Shown here: piece by piece, positions 1 through 13,939 of the stretch
Layout of the letters: every line of letters begins with the position of its first letter
Numbering within the stretch: position 1 is the stretch's first letter
Source: Panopea generosa
Lineage: Eukaryota; Mollusca; Bivalvia; Adapedonta; Hiatellidae
Direction: 5' to 3'
NCBI GenBank assembly: GCA_029582155.1
Contig: CM055901.1
Location: 56,790,740 to 56,854,739 of the forward strand
Length of the DNA: 64,000 nucleotides
Notes under the pieces: model-generated
The model's database searches: none
Seen by the model: the letters and a program-made list of their open reading frames with translations, nothing else
Told to the model about the DNA's origin: nothing
Translations under genes and position numbers: made by a program

Positions 1-497
1 TGAAACCTTATAAAGTTCATCTTCATGACATATATTATTTGTGAACAGATTTGGCAGATCAGTAACAACTTAATGCATGATTTTTACATTACGAATAAAA
101 CCGAGTTCAAAATATACTGAATAAAAATGGTTTAACATACTTATAGGAATATTGATTCTAACATATTTTAGAAATTAAGAAAAATGAAGCAAGTAATCAA
201 AGCGTACATTGATTGACAAACAAAACTGTCCCATTGGAGACACTGCTAAATTAAGCAGTTTTTTAATAATGCGATGACAACAACTAGGACAAATTTACCA
301 ACTTACACCTGTTCACAACATTATTATATATCTTATGGTCTAAAGTAAATACTTCGCGAAGATTCAATAATAGGTAATGGTGTTATATTGTAGAAAAAAA
401 GTGAACTAAATCAATACATAGTAAATGGTAGTGAAAATAGCCAGTTCAATGATATTATGGTTATTACATTACTGCTGTGTAAGTTTAATGCCCCAAC

Positions 498-749
498 GAA
501 AATTTCTGGATATGGCACAAAATGTGCACCTCTGCACAAGTGAGTCCATTTGTAACCCACTATATGCCTTTGGTAACTGAGGTTACAAATGGACAGAGTT
601 CCTGTAAGAGAAATTTTAAAATTTTAGTTCAAAAGTTAAAGTTACCAAAGACATATAACAAGTAACCTCGGTTACTAAAGGCATATAGTGGGTTACAAAT
701 GGACTCACTTGTGCAGAGGTGCACATTTTGTGCCATATATGAAAATTTC
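498..749. mobile_element. Foldback/MITE element with ~77-bp terminal inverted repeats
   Basis: The left arm starts at 510 (ATATGGCACAAAATGTGCAC...) and runs to about 586. Its reverse complement occupies about 662-738 with only two or three mismatches. The arms end in GTAACCTCGGTTAC-like sequence around an unrelated centre of about 75 bp. The 9-mer GAAAATTTC lies just outside both ends (498-506 and 741-749), as expected for a target-site duplication. There is no coding capacity, so it is a non-autonomous DNA element. A 9-bp duplication would fit a few superfamilies, but the family is not identified. Confidence 0.8.
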
Positions 750-2888
750 AAGGGCTAGAGTGCACACAATGTCGAATGTTATTTTTTTGCATGATCAAGA
801 GCTACAACTTCGATAATAGTTATTTCATAATAATAACCTCAGATTGTATAACTATATAACAACATGCATTTGTGTAATTTTTCAAAAATCAAATCCGTGA
901 GTACTTGAGTACACAAACGTCAAATAGCACACTTTGGATGATTATGATTCAATAGCATTCTACATTATCCAGCTACGCAAGAACAATGTAGTATGGTTGT
1001 ATATAATCTATGTACGTTCAGTGGTTGCTACTATTATGTACAACAGGATTAATAGCTCTTAAGTGGGTATACATAAGTTTGCATTACAGAGTATATAGCT
1101 GTAAATAAACGCAATTCAAGTGCTGTCAAACATTTTAATAATTTGCTTCAGAAACAACAACAAAACGATTTGAAAATGACGAAACTTGCCTCTAGTTGGA
1201 AGGCTACTCACAAGACAAGCCAGTCTACTGTAGCTGATCGTCAACAGAAAAAAGTGACAAAATATAAAAGATTTTAAGATGTCAATGCAAAAGGTATACA
1301 TTTATTCATCAATGATTTCATTTAAAAGTGATGCATGAAAAATAACAATCCTGTGGAAATTGTCCTACTTAATTATATATAAGCTGGTGTATGTGGAGTA
1401 AGGAACAAATAATGTGTGATAATCCATGGCCTACATGAACGTTGACACGAATTTGGTACTGGTGCGGATAAATATTATACACAATTTGATTGTCACGGAT
1501 CAATTCTAAAATATTGATTTGTTTGGAAACAATGACAAATGCTATTATCGGCCGAATTTAAGATAACCATAAAACAAGAAAAAAAACGAAATTATTGGTG
1601 CGGCATACATAATATATGAAAAAAAAGCTAAAAAATGTAGAAAACTTTTGAACTTATTAAGCTTTAATGGTGACCCAGATCGGGACCAGGTGACTGTATT
1701 CTTCGATACTCATATTAATTTTAAATAGATATTCATAATATAAGTATCAGCGGCATATGAACAGCGATAAGGAATAAATTGTTTGTCTAAATTTCATTTG
1801 ACACATTTGGCCTTTTCCAAATATTGCAAATACAACTTCTCCTGAACCAATCAACAGCATCTTTTGATTTTGATATTCTAAAATAACAGCTTTATTGTAA
1901 TTGTTTGAGTATATACATTTAATTTGACTTTGAAGAAATTGTACGCATACCATTATATTTTGGTGATAAATTTGTCATGTTAAATAAGCCTTTTCTTCTT
2001 TGTTAAAGTAAAATATAAATACATTAGTACTTTTTGTCACTCACTGGAATTTTATATTTCTATGATACGTAGTTCAAACTAGTACATTAAATATACATGT
2101 ATTTCGAAAATAAAAATGTCAACTAACATAAAGTTTCAGTTTTCAATCAATAATAGTTTTAATTCAGAAGAAAAATATTAAATAATTGATAATTAGAAAT
2201 GGTCAACATTTTATCAGCTATGTTTTGGTACCAAATTTATTCAATTCAGACAGAGGCTTGTAGTTGTTAATATGTCTCTGATTCAAACAATGGTAAAGGC
2301 AATTATTAAAGAAATACTAAAGGTCCCACCCAAATTTCAGCCGTGTACATTGAATTGATATTAGCCTGTCAAAATCTATTTCAAAATTAGAAACATAACA
2401 ATAATGAGATGTATGCCTCACGAATGAATATAAACAGTGGAAAATAAATAAAATATATATTTTGTATAAACAGCGGCATATTAATTAAGCATATAAGTGA
2501 TTAAGTCACTGGTACAATGCATAAGGTCCTCACCTTATTTCAATATCTAAACCGTCTGCTGACTGTAGAACATATATCACAAAGAGAACATTTGCGTAAA
2601 GCATTCACTTTATTAATTATTGAGATGTAAGCTTATATATAAAGTTTAACTATTAACACTAACATAACTAAGGTCAATGAATGTTCCAAAAATATAAAGC
2701 TACAACACTTTCCTTCAAAACATTTAAATGTTTCCATTAAAATGTGTTCATTTGTCTTATAGAGAAACATTTATGATTGTATTTCAGATTGTGGATATGT
2801 GTTGTGTTAAGAAGTAACCAGTGTGTGGTAGCGATATAAAGCATATGATGCAGTGTGAAGCTGAATTGTCCATACATAGAACCCGATA

Positions 2889-3068
2889 TCTCCCGAATCA
2901 GGTCTATTAACCCTCAATGAAAAAAGCAAGGAATCCCATGCCTGTCCCATAGTTCATAGCAATTTAACGTTTACTTTACTATGACATCATTAAAATATTC
3001 ACTGAAGCAACTGATCAATTAACGTGCTTAAATGTGCTGCTATTTAATAGACCCAATCGGGAAAGCAG
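2889..3068. repeat. Possible small inverted-repeat element
   Basis: TCCCGAATCAGGTCTATTAA near 2890 is mirrored by an inverted copy (TTAATAGACCCAATCGGGA) near 3045-3064. This leaves an element of about 175 bp with roughly 20-bp imperfect ends. No coding content and no clear target duplication is seen. It could be a decayed MITE. Confidence 0.4.
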
Positions 3069-3892
3069 GTCAGCTCTACAGACTAGAAGCTGAATAAGCT
3101 GGTTTGATAGGCAATGCACCATGAAGCTATATGAACATATATGCAGTTTATGATAACTCCATTATTCCTGTACAAGCTGTAAAATAATGTATGTTGTCTT
3201 ATGTAAGCATCTAAGGACATTTTTTATGTTTGCAAAGAACCTCAGAGAACATGTATAAATTAAAGGGCTAATTTGATTATTTTGTCTCAAAATGAATGTT
3301 TATTGATCTACCTGTACCTTAAGTTTCTATTATATACATTAAATATATTGAGATCAATTTAAACTCAGCAGCAAGGCATGTGTTTCTTAGCATTTTAAAA
3401 TTTTATATATTTACTTTAATCTAGTTAAGTAAATTTTGGAACAATTCGACAATGGCAATCAGAATATTATCTGACTTGTCCTTAGCTTGCTGAGTCAAAA
3501 ACTAAATAAACATATTAAGAAGGTTGGCTCATGAAGTGCAAACAGTATTGGCATTGAATTTGAATGTTTGACTTTGGCTATAATTGTCAGATATTGACAA
3601 ATGCAGTTCATATATTTATAGACATAGTCATTGCATTGTTAGAAAAGTTGTAATATATGTTGTTTCACACGTCATTTATTTAAGAATAATTGATGTTGTT
3701 TGTAAATATTTAATAAAATTATGGATTTTTATCTTTACTTTTTTTTATTGATGAATTTGATAAACAATGTAGCCATATAGTATACTAATTGTTGTATTAT
3801 GTATGACTCATTAAAGGGACACACAAATATATTGAACCATTCATGTTTAGGTTACTCATCTTCACGCATCAAATTTATCTTAAAGAATAACA

Positions 3893-4417
3893 TATTAAGA
3901 TTTTTCAATTTTTAAAATTGGCTTAAAAATGTTTTTTTTCCAACATATCATACCTATATATGTTCTCACTGACTTTGTATTTCCAAAACGAGATGTGTTT
4001 AAAAAAATGCAAAAATAATTCATTGAAAAGGGATTTCTCAACTTGAGTTGACTAAAAGGGATTTCTCAACTTGGGTTAGACTAAACTAGATTCCCCACTT
4101 AAAATGGCAACATATTTTGTAACGTATAATGTGAGTCACGTGATTTCATTTTGATTTAATTTGATCCGTTATACAGGTTTACACGTTGTATAAATTGTTT
4201 CATCTTAGAAAGAGTCTGAATTACGCCAAGCACTATTTAAGTTATGTCTATTTACCACTTCCATTTAAATATCGATTTTATCCCATTTTGGTCGATTTGA
4301 CATACCGAACAATTCAGATTTTATTTATAAATGATAATGAGATGCTTTTTATCCATTTTAATAATTATTCTATTTTAAGGCATTTCATAGCGTTTTTTCC
4401 TGATATACTCACTTTTA
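3893..4417 (+). mobile_element. Decayed copy of AAAGGGAG-type MITE family
   Basis: The interior (TTTTTAAAATTGGCT, GGGATTTCTCAACTTGGG, a block rich in AACATATTTTGTAAC, then CCTGATATACTCAC at the right end) aligns by eye with the better preserved copy at 17463-17990 and others at 11.6, 20.8 and 57 kb. The left terminal repeat is eroded. The 85-codon open frame inside it is not conserved between copies and is not a gene. Confidence 0.6.
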
Positions 4418-5193
4418 CAGCTATGGTCCATATTGAGATATAAATCTAAAAGAATAATTACCTGAAATAATTTTTTAACACATTTTATAAATCTAGTGGT
4501 ATTCCTCTAAATTTGTTAGTAACAACTCTTTGATAATAAAAAATTTCACTTTCCATGGACAATTTTCTATCATGCTATAAATTACAAATGACTAAATTAA
4601 AATGCATTTTACACGTTCAGGGTATCCATTGACCCAGGTTTTCATGTATCCTTATGCATGTATTTAAATACATATATTGAGAAATAGCGTAACATCAATA
4701 TCTATAAAAAATGCTGTAGTCTCTGTGCAAGTAAAAGTATATATTGTTCCCTTATATAGTCATTATTCTGAAGGTATACACAATTGTACTACTGGTATGT
4801 AAGGGAAGTAAATATTTTATTGAATTTTTTTTCATGAAAATAAATTCCAGATAATGAATATATACCATTTGCTGCCATGGGTATTTATGTAAACGTGCAT
4901 TATGTTGACATACACATTATTTGATTTAAGAAATGACTATGATGTTTTTGTTTGAATCTGTCATGAGATAGATAGAGAAAATCTGTTTTATATGTATGTG
5001 TGTTCCTTTTATATGACAATAATGCTTAATACCTTATATACTGTTTATTTTACCTGGATGAATTGCAAAAATACAAGTGTAAATAGATTTTTAAAACTAT
5101 TTATTTCAGATTTGTTTTATTGAAATCATACACATTTAAATTCATAGACAAGTTGACATGTGGCAAACTAGTGTACTGAAACATGTATGAAAC

Positions 5194-5219
5194 GTGTGTG
5201 TGTGTGTGTGTGTGTGTGT
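5194..5219. repeat. (TG)n microsatellite
   Basis: An uninterrupted GT dinucleotide run of about 13 units lies just upstream of the degenerate edge of the 213-bp array. Confidence 0.95.
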
Positions 5220-5406
5220 TTTATTGAATTCATTCGTTGTATATAAAATCATATATAAAATTGTAAGATTACACTTTTGCCATGGTGTAGTAACATATGC
5301 ACTGTAAATATCAAAATCAATGTATATTGGATATTATCAATGACAATACTTATTTCATGTTTTTTTAGTTGATGACAGCATTTGACAAAACTGAATAAAT
5401 GTAAAG

Positions 5407-7200
5407 TGTAAATATCAAAATTTGAATATAGATACTTTCCACTCATTTTCATTATCAGCAGTAACAATTTTATTGAAATTATACAAAGTATGTCTTGCAA
5501 ACCGGATTATACAAATTTTATGTGAGTTTGAGGTTTGAATAGACAAGTCCGTCCTTGGGATAACTGTTCTTTCGCGAACTAGGAAGAGAATTTGACAAAA
5601 ATGAATTAATGTAAATAGTGTAAATACCAAAATTTGAATATTGATACTTTCCACTCATGTTCATTACCAGCAGTAACAATTTTATTGAAATTATACAAAA
5701 TTTGTCTTGCATACCAGATTATAAGAATCTTATGGGAGTTTGAGGTTCGGACAGAAAATTCCATCCCTTGGGATAACTGTTTTCGTGCAAACTTGTCAGA
5801 GAATTTGACAAAAATGAATAAATGTAAATAGTGTAAATACCAAAATTTGAATATAGATACTTTCCACTCATTTTCATTATCAGCAGTAACAATTTTATTG
5901 AAATTATACAAAATTTGTCTTGCATACCAGATTATAAGAATCTTATGTGAGTTTGAGGTTCGGACAGAAAATTCCATCCCTTGGGATAACTGTTTTCGTG
6001 CAAACTTGTCAGAGAATTTGACAAAAATGAATAAATGTAAATAGTGTAAATACCAAAATTTGAATATAGATACTTTCCACTCATGTTCATTACCAGCAGT
6101 AACAATTTTATTGAAATTATACAAAATTTGTCTTGCATACCAGATTATAAGAATCTTATGGGAGTTTGAGGTTCGGACAGAAAATTCCATCCCTTGGGAT
6201 AACTGTTTTCGTGCAAACTTGTCAGAGAATTTGACAAAAATGAATAAATGTAAATAGTGTAAATACCAAAATTTGAATATAGATACTTTCCACTCATTTT
6301 CATTATCAGCAGTAACAATTTTATTGAAATTATACAAAATTTGTCTTGCATACCAGATTATAAGAATCTTATGTGAGTTTGAGGTTCGGACAGAAAATTC
6401 CATCCCTTGGGATAACTGTTTTCGTGCAAACTTGTCAGAGAATTTGACAAAAATGAATAAATGTAAATAGTGTAAATACCAAAATTTGAATATAGATACT
6501 TTCCACTCATGTTCATTACCAGCAGTAACAATTTTATTGAAATTATACAAAATTTGTCTTGCATACCAGATTATAAGAATCTTATGGGAGTTTGAGGTTC
6601 AGATAGAAAATTCTGTCCCTTGGGATAACTGTTTTTGTGCAAACTTGTCAGAGAATGTGACAAAAATGAATAAATGTAAATAGTGTAAATACCAAAATTT
6701 GAATATAGATACTTTCCTTCATTTTCATTATCAGCAGTAACAATTTTATTGAAATTATACAAAATTTGTCTTGCATACCAGATTATAAGAATCTTATGTG
6801 AGTTTGAGGTTCGGACAGAAAATTCCATCCCTTGGGATAACTGTTTTCGTGCAAACTTGTCAGAGAATTTGACAAAAATGAATAAATGTAAATAGTGTAA
6901 ATACCAAAATTTGAATATAGATACTTTCCACTCATGTTCATTACCAGCAGTAACAATTTTATTGAAATTATACAAAATTTGTCTTGCATACCAGATTATA
7001 AGAATCTTATGTGAGTTTGAGGTTCAGATAGAAAATTCTGTCCCTTGGGATAACTATTTTTGTGCAAACTTGGCAGAGAATTTGACAAAAATGAATAAAT
7101 GTAAATAGTGTAAATACCAAAATTTTAATATAGATACTTTCCACTCATTTTCATTATCAGCAGTAACAATTTTATTGAAATTTTACAAAATACCAGATTA
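5407..7200. repeat. 213-bp tandem array with alternating A/B subunits
   Basis: The phrase GTAAATACCAAAATTTGAAT recurs at about 5407, 5620, 5833, 6046, 6259, 6472, 6685, 6897 and 7110, a period of 213 bp. Units strictly alternate between a subtype with CATTTTCATTATC and one with CATGTTCATTACC, so the effective unit is a 426-bp dimer. Because 213 is divisible by three, several frames stay open across units, including a 314-codon minus frame at 5606-6550. That frame has no start or domain context, and overlapping frames on both strands are equally open. Edges decay towards 5060 and 7250. Confidence 0.93.
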
Positions 7201-7899
7201 TACGAATCATATGTGGATTTAAGGTTCAGACAGAAAAATTGTTCCCGCCGAAACAATTTTCTATCCAAACTGCAAATCTATGTAAGAATCTTATAATCCT
7301 GATCACCTGTTTGTAAATATTGTTGTTAATTCCTGCTTGCGCTCCTTAGTTTCCAACAATATTTCTCATTAAGATTCAGTGTATATTGTTACTACAGTGT
7401 CATTAAAGTTGTTTCTTGAAAATATACTTGAGAAAAATCCATATTTATCTTATATTTAAGATATGCTTTTGAAATTTCTATACTCAAGTAGGGTTCAACA
7501 ATGTTTTGTAAGTAATACTATTTAAAAGAAAGTTTCTAATAAGGTGCTGATTTAATTTCGAATTAAGTGGTCTTGAAAAGGAAAAATTATAATCGTTTAC
7601 TTTTGAAAAAAAAATCTGTAAAGCACATGCAAGTATACAAAATAACAGTATTTCGTATGTTATATTGAAATGAATATTAATAACATACTGAAACAAATTT
7701 AACTGGAAAATCAAAATTTAAAAGGAAATGTTGGCTGTTGTGTGCATTTCAATAGTTCACATGTTATAGTGGGTCAAATTCTGATGTACACTTAAACCTT
7801 TTTCGTGTTAAGGTTTAATCTCGCCATGTGTAACGCATGGTGCAGTGAGTGGCTTATCAATAACATCGCATTGAAGACCTTTGTCCCTGAAGGACATCT

Positions 7900-10800
7900 G
7901 TATCGTGTTTGTATGTATTGTTATTCAATCGACAATCGTTCACATTATGTCAAAATAGTTTAATATGAAATTCGTCCTGTAGTATAAATAAGTAGCTTAA
8001 TTATTTTAATACTATCTGGCATTGAAATATGAAACTAAGTTGTTGTTAACGTTCAACTCACAGACGACATATTTATTAATGATGAATTGTTGATATAAAT
8101 ACCATCTTGGTGATATGTTGTTTGGTTTGGATTGTTAGGAATGATTTACTTTTCTGTAAATTGTAATATTTTTAAGCTACCATCTTATATTAATAGTGAC
8201 AGATCGTCAACGCGTTTGGCACGTGATTTATTTGATTGTCAGTTGAAATAGTTAGAGACTGATATTTTGTAAAAAGAGCATACAAATATACAAAAAAAGT
8301 AACTTTCAATTAGCAGACGTCATATTTATTAAGATGAAATGTTGATATGAATGTCATCATCAAGATATGACATTTGGTTTTATTTGTTATCTTTATTTCC
8401 ATTAAATAGCAATGCTAATCTAGGTTATCAATAATAATAGTAAATATATGTGTGTTTAGTGTGTTTGCATAATTTTAATTCATATATTGATGTCAAGTAT
8501 GATTTATAAGATAAAACATAAATCATTATGTCCAAATGTTTAAGTTGAAATGCATCCTGTATGTAACTTAGTAAATATACTTTACTAATTGAAAATAGAG
8601 TCTGGAATGAGAACTTAGTTGTTTAAATTCAATTCACATACGACATATTCATTGAAGATAAATTGCTGATATAAATCCCATCTTAATGATATGTTGTTTG
8701 GTTTTGTTTGTTAATACTGTTCTTTATTTCACCAAATATCTTAATTTATTGAAGTTTCTTTATACCATCAATTCAATTAGCAGTAATACTTGTTACCTTT
8801 GGAACGTACAGTGATAGATCATCAACGCATTTGACATGTGATATATGTGATTTGTTGTTGACATAATTGTAAAAAATAATGTCTGCAACATTGTGCATTT
8901 GTGTGTTGTTTGTGATTGTATAATTTAATTCATGTAATGATGTATTTATAAGACAGTAACATAAATCATTATGTCCAAATGTTTAAGTTGAAATGCATCC
9001 TGTATGTAACTTAGTAAATATATTTTACTAAATGCAAATAGAGTCTGGCATTGAAATGAGGAACATAGCTGTTAACATTCAATTCACATACAACATATTT
9101 ATTAAAGATAAATTGCTGATATAAATCCCATCTTAATGATATGTTGTTTGGTTTTGTTTGTTAATACTGTTCTTTATTTCACCAAATATTTCAATTAATT
9201 GAAGTTTCTTTATACCATCAATTCAATTAGAAGTAATATTTGTTAACTTTGGAATGTACAGAGGTAGATCGTCAACGCATTTGACATGTGATATATGTGA
9301 TTTATTGCTGAAATAATTTTAAAACAAAATGTCTGTGACATTGTGCATATGTGTGTTTGTATAATTTAATTCATGTATTGATGTATTTATAAGACAGTAA
9401 CATAAATCATTATGTCCAAATGTTCAAGTTGAAATGCATCCTGTATGTAACTTAGTAAATATACTTTATTAATTGAAAATAGAGTCTGGAATGAGAACTT
9501 AGTTGTTTAAATTCAATTCACATACAACATATTTATTAAAGATAAATTGCTGATAAAAAACCAATCTTAATGATATGTTGTTTGGTTTTGTTTGTTAATA
9601 CTGTTCTTTATTTCACCAAATATTTTAATTAATTGAAGTTCCTTTATAACATCAATTCAATTAGCAGTAATACTTGTTAACTTTGGAACGTACAGTGATA
9701 GATCGTCAACGCATTTGACATGTGATATATGTGATTTGTTGTTCACATAAATGTAAAATAAAATGTCTGTGACATTGTGCATAAAAAATTATGTTTGTTA
9801 TGTGTGTTTGTATAATTTAATTCATATATTGATGTATATTAAGAAAGTATCATAAATCATTATGTCCAAATGTTTAAGTTGAAATGCATCCTGTATGTAA
9901 CTTAGTAAATATACTTTACTAATTGAAAATAGAGTCTGGAATGAGAACTTAGTTGTTTAAATTCAATTCACATACGACATATTCATTGAAGATAAATTGC
10001 TGATATAAATCCCATCTTAATGATATGTTGTTTGGTTTTGTTTGTTCATACTGTTCTTTATTTCACCAAATATTTCAATTAATTGAAGTTTCTTTATACC
10101 ATCAATTCAATTAGAAGTAATACTTGTTAACTTTGGAATGTACAGAGGTAGATCGTCAACGCATTTGACATGTGATATATGTGATTTATTGCTGAAATAA
10201 TTTTAAAACAAAATGTCTGTGACATTGTGCATATGTGTGTTTGTATAATTTAATTCATGTAATGATGTATTTATAAGACAGTAACATTAATCATTATGTC
10301 CAAATGTTCAAGTTGAAATGCATCCTGTATGTAACTTAGTAAATATATTTTACTAATTGAAAATTGAGCCTGGCATTGAAATGAGGAACATAGCTGTTAA
10401 CATTCAATTCACATACGACATATTTATTAAAGATAAATTGCTGATATAAATCCCATCTTAATGATATGTTGTTTGGTTTTGTTTGTTAATACTGTTCTTT
10501 ATTTCATCAAATACTTTATTAAGTTCAAGTTACTTTAAACCTTCAATTCAATTAGTAGTAATACTTGTTAACTTTGGAATAAACAGAGATAGATTGTCAA
10601 CGCATTTGACGTGTGATGCATGGGATTTGTTGTTCACAAAACTGTAAAACAAAATGTCTGTGACATTGGTCATTTGTGTGTTATGTGTGTTTGTATAATT
10701 TAATTCATATATTAATGTATTTATAAGACAGTAACATTAATCATTATGTCCAAATGTTTAAGTTGAAATGCATCCTGTATGTAACTTAGTAAATATACTT

Positions 10801-11530
10801 TACTAATTGAAAATTGTGTCTGGCACTGAAATGAGGAACATAGCTGTTAACATTCAATTCACATATGACATATTTATTAAAGATGAATTGATGATATAAA
10901 TCCAATCTTAATGATATGTTGTTTGGTTTTGTTTGTTAATACTGTTCTTTATTTCATCAAATACTTTATTAAGTTCAAGTTACTTTATACCATCAATTCA
11001 AATAGCAGTAATACTTGTTAACTTTGGAACGTACAGCGATAGATCGTCAACGCATTTGACATGTGATATATGTGATTTGTTACTGAAATAAGTTTAAAAG
11101 AAAATGTCTGTAACATTGTGCATATGTGTGTTTGTAAAATTTAATTCATATATTGATATATTTATAAGAAAGTATCATAAATCATTATGTCCAAATGTTC
11201 AAGTTGAAATGCATCCTGTATGTAACTTAGTAAATATACTTTATTAATTGAAAATAGAGTCTGGCATTGAAATAAGGAACTGAATTGTTAACATTAATTA
11301 ATGATGACATATTTATTAATGATGAATTATTCATATAAACCCCATCTTAATGATATGTTGCTTTGTTTTTGTTTGTTAATATTGACTAAATCCTTTAATT
11401 AATTGAAATTGCTCGAAGCCACCTATTTAAAGTATTATTTATTAATGTATAAATATACAGAGGTAGATCGTCAACGCATTTGACATGTGATAGATGCGAT
11501 TTAATATTGAAATAAGTGTAGTACTATAAT
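7900..11530. repeat. ~445-bp satellite-like tandem array
   Basis: The phrase CATTATGTCCAAATGTT occurs at 8524, 8967, 9408, 9858, 10292, 10742 and 11183, with spacings of 434-450 bp. Each unit also carries ATCCTGTATGTAACTTAG, GATATGTTGTTTGGTTTTG and GATCGTCAACGCATTTGAC blocks. About seven well conserved units are flanked by degenerate ones (7.9-8.5 and 11.3-11.5 kb). Length differences come from small indels after the TGTCTGTGACATTG block. No coding content is seen. Confidence 0.9.
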
Positions 11531-11565
11531 GATGATGTCTAATTTTAATTATAATATCTAGATTT

Positions 11566-12207
11566 AAAGGGAATTTATCCGGATTTCATTATATTTACTT
11601 TTAAAATTGGCTAAAATATATTTTTCCAATATATCATGCTTATATATACTCACTGACCCCGTTTTGACACAAAATATATATCTTTGACTACGCGCCTAGG
11701 TTAGACAAAAATAGATTACCTGCTTGAAAGTGCAACATATTTTGTGACATATTAAATGAGTCATATGATTTCATTTTGATTTCAAATTGATCCGTTATAA
11801 CAGGGGTCGATCCAGAATTTCAGTTTAGAGGGTGACCCAATACAAAATCTGAATGGGCAAACACTTTTTCAGTAGAAATATAATGCACTAAATGCACAAC
11901 ATATTAGAGTTTTGAGGGAAGAGTGGGCTTACACCGTGTTTTTTAAAGAGTAGATCCGCCATTGATACAGGTTTACACGTCCGAATGACGTCAAGCAGTA
12001 GTTAACTGCTTATCTATTTTGAGAATGGGGATTTCGTTTAAAGTTTACCACTTCAATTTAACTATTGATTTTGTCAGGTTTTGGTGGATTTGCCATACCA
12101 AACCATTCGGATTTGATTTATTAATGATAATGAGCTGCTTTAATCCATTTTAATAGTTATTTTATTTTCAAGACATTTCTAGTGTGTTTTCCTGATATAC
12201 TCCCTTT
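11566..12207 (+). mobile_element. AAAGGGAG-type MITE with a nested insertion
   Basis: The ends are AAAGGGAATTTATCCGGA and CCTGATATACTCCCTTT, imperfect inverted repeats matching the 17463-17990 copy. A block of about 165 bp at 11800-11965 (beginning GGGTCGATCCAG and ending with GATCCGCCATTGAT) interrupts homology to the other copies and is bracketed by ACAG on both sides, so a second short element appears to have inserted here. Confidence 0.65.
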
Positions 12208-12719
12208 AAATTTTTGGATGGTGAAATGTCAAATAAGTGACTGTTCCTTCATTAGCACAAATATGAGAAACATTTAGCTGAGCATATTTTTTCCATATTA
12301 ATCATCAACTTGTCTTATTGAAACTTTAACTTTTAGCTGTCAGATTAAATGGCTAGATAGAGCATTTTGGCAGATGTCTAAGAGGAAAATTATATTCAAA
12401 ATTATCATTTTGGTGTTGCCAATTTATACTAATCAAAATATATGCTCCTTTTTTCCCTGATCAAATTTCTTTTGTCTGTAACAATAGAACATAGGTCAAG
12501 ATCCTCCTGGTAAATTATGACATAATGAAATATACAAGAATATATTTATATAAAACTACTCAATTTTTGTGCATTTTTCAGGATATGTCTCTTTTTACAT
12601 TAAACCATCCAAATTATTACTATATAATTATTATGTAATAGAAAATCTTCCTTAACCTTACAATAAAGCAAAACATGTTGGTGAACTTAACCCAGTATGT
12701 TTATATATCACTTCTTTAA

Positions 12720-13935
12720 ATTCTATTTTTCTTGATACAAGCTAGTATTCCTTATACAAGCTATTATTCTTGATATATTATCCCCCCCCCCCTCCCTCCC
12801 CCCCCCCCCCCCCCCCCCGATTCTTTTTCCTGGTATCTGCTATTATATTTTATAAATACTATTATTCCTGGTTATCTTTCTTGGTACAAGCTATCATTCC
12901 TGATACATTATTCCTGGAACAAGCTAGTTTTCCTGGTACACTATACCTGGTTATTTTTTTCTGGTACAAGCTATTATTCCTTATACATTATTCTTAGTTC
13001 TTTTTCCTGATACAATGTAGTATTCCTGCTACAAGCTATTATTCTTGGTATAAGCTATTATTCCTGGTACAAGCTATTATTCCTGGTTATCTTTCTTGGT
13101 ACAAGCCTGATACATTATTCCTCGAACAAGCTAGTGTTCCTGGTACACTATACCTGGTTAATTTTTTCTGGTACAAGCTATTATTCCTTATCCATTATTC
13201 TTAGTTCTTTTTCCTGATACAAAGTAGTATTCCTGCTACAAGCTATTATCCTTGGTATAAGCTATTATACCTGGTACAAGCTATTATTCCTGGTTATCTA
13301 TCCCAGTACAAACTTTTATTCCCAATACATTATTCCTAGTACAAGCTATTGTTCCTGGTACACTACAACTGGTTAATTTTTCCTGGTACAAGCTATAATT
13401 CCTGGTACAATCCATTAATATTGGTACAAGCTATTATTCCTGGTTATCTTTCCTGGTACAAGCTAGTATTGCTGGTACATTATACTTCTTTTCCTGATAC
13501 ATAAAATCTAGTTATATTTCCTGGTACAATTTATTATTCCTGGTACAAGCCAACAACCCTGGTACAAGCTATTATTCCTGGGAGTCGTACAATATATTAC
13601 TTCTGGTACATTATTCCTGGTTCCGAGTCCTGGTAGAAGCTATTACTCTTGGTACAATCTATTGTTCCTGTTACAAGCTATTATACTTGGTACAAGCTAT
13701 TATTTCTTGTACAAACTGTTATACCTGATAAAAGCTACCATACCTGGTACAATCAATTATTCATTCCTAGAACAAGCAAGTATTCCTGAGAACTGAGAAA
13801 GCTTTTATTCCTGACACAAGCGTGTATTCCTGGTACAAGCTATTATTCCTGTTTCAAGCTATTATACAAGCTGTTAGTCCTAGTACAAGCTATTATTCCT
13901 GGTACAGACTATTATTCCTGGTACACACTCTTTGT
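12720..13935. repeat. Minisatellite of TATTCCTGGTACAAGC type plus poly-C tract
   Basis: About 1.2 kb is built from variants of a 16-19 bp motif (TATTATTCCTGGTACAAGCT), with frequent CCTGGTTATCTTTC interruptions. A nearly pure C run lies at 12782-12818. A 75-codon plus frame across the poly-C tract is low complexity and is rejected as a gene. Confidence 0.9.
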
Positions 13936-13939
13936 CTAT

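Larger units (their letters stand above)
1..5060. other. Gene-free AT-rich flank
   Basis: I see no exon with a convincing frame plus splice sites on either strand. Open frames are below about 90 codons, AT-rich in composition and without recognisable motifs. The only structured features are the foldback element near 0.5 kb, a weak inverted-repeat element near 3 kb and a decayed MITE near 4 kb, listed separately. Confidence 0.6.

Noticed and set aside
5606..6550. 314-codon minus frame
   Set aside because: It follows the 213-bp array, whose period is divisible by three. Several frames on both strands are equally open, and there is no start, splice or domain context.
12770..12997. Proline-rich 75-codon frame
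   Set aside because: It is created by the poly-C tract and the minisatellite, with no supporting features.
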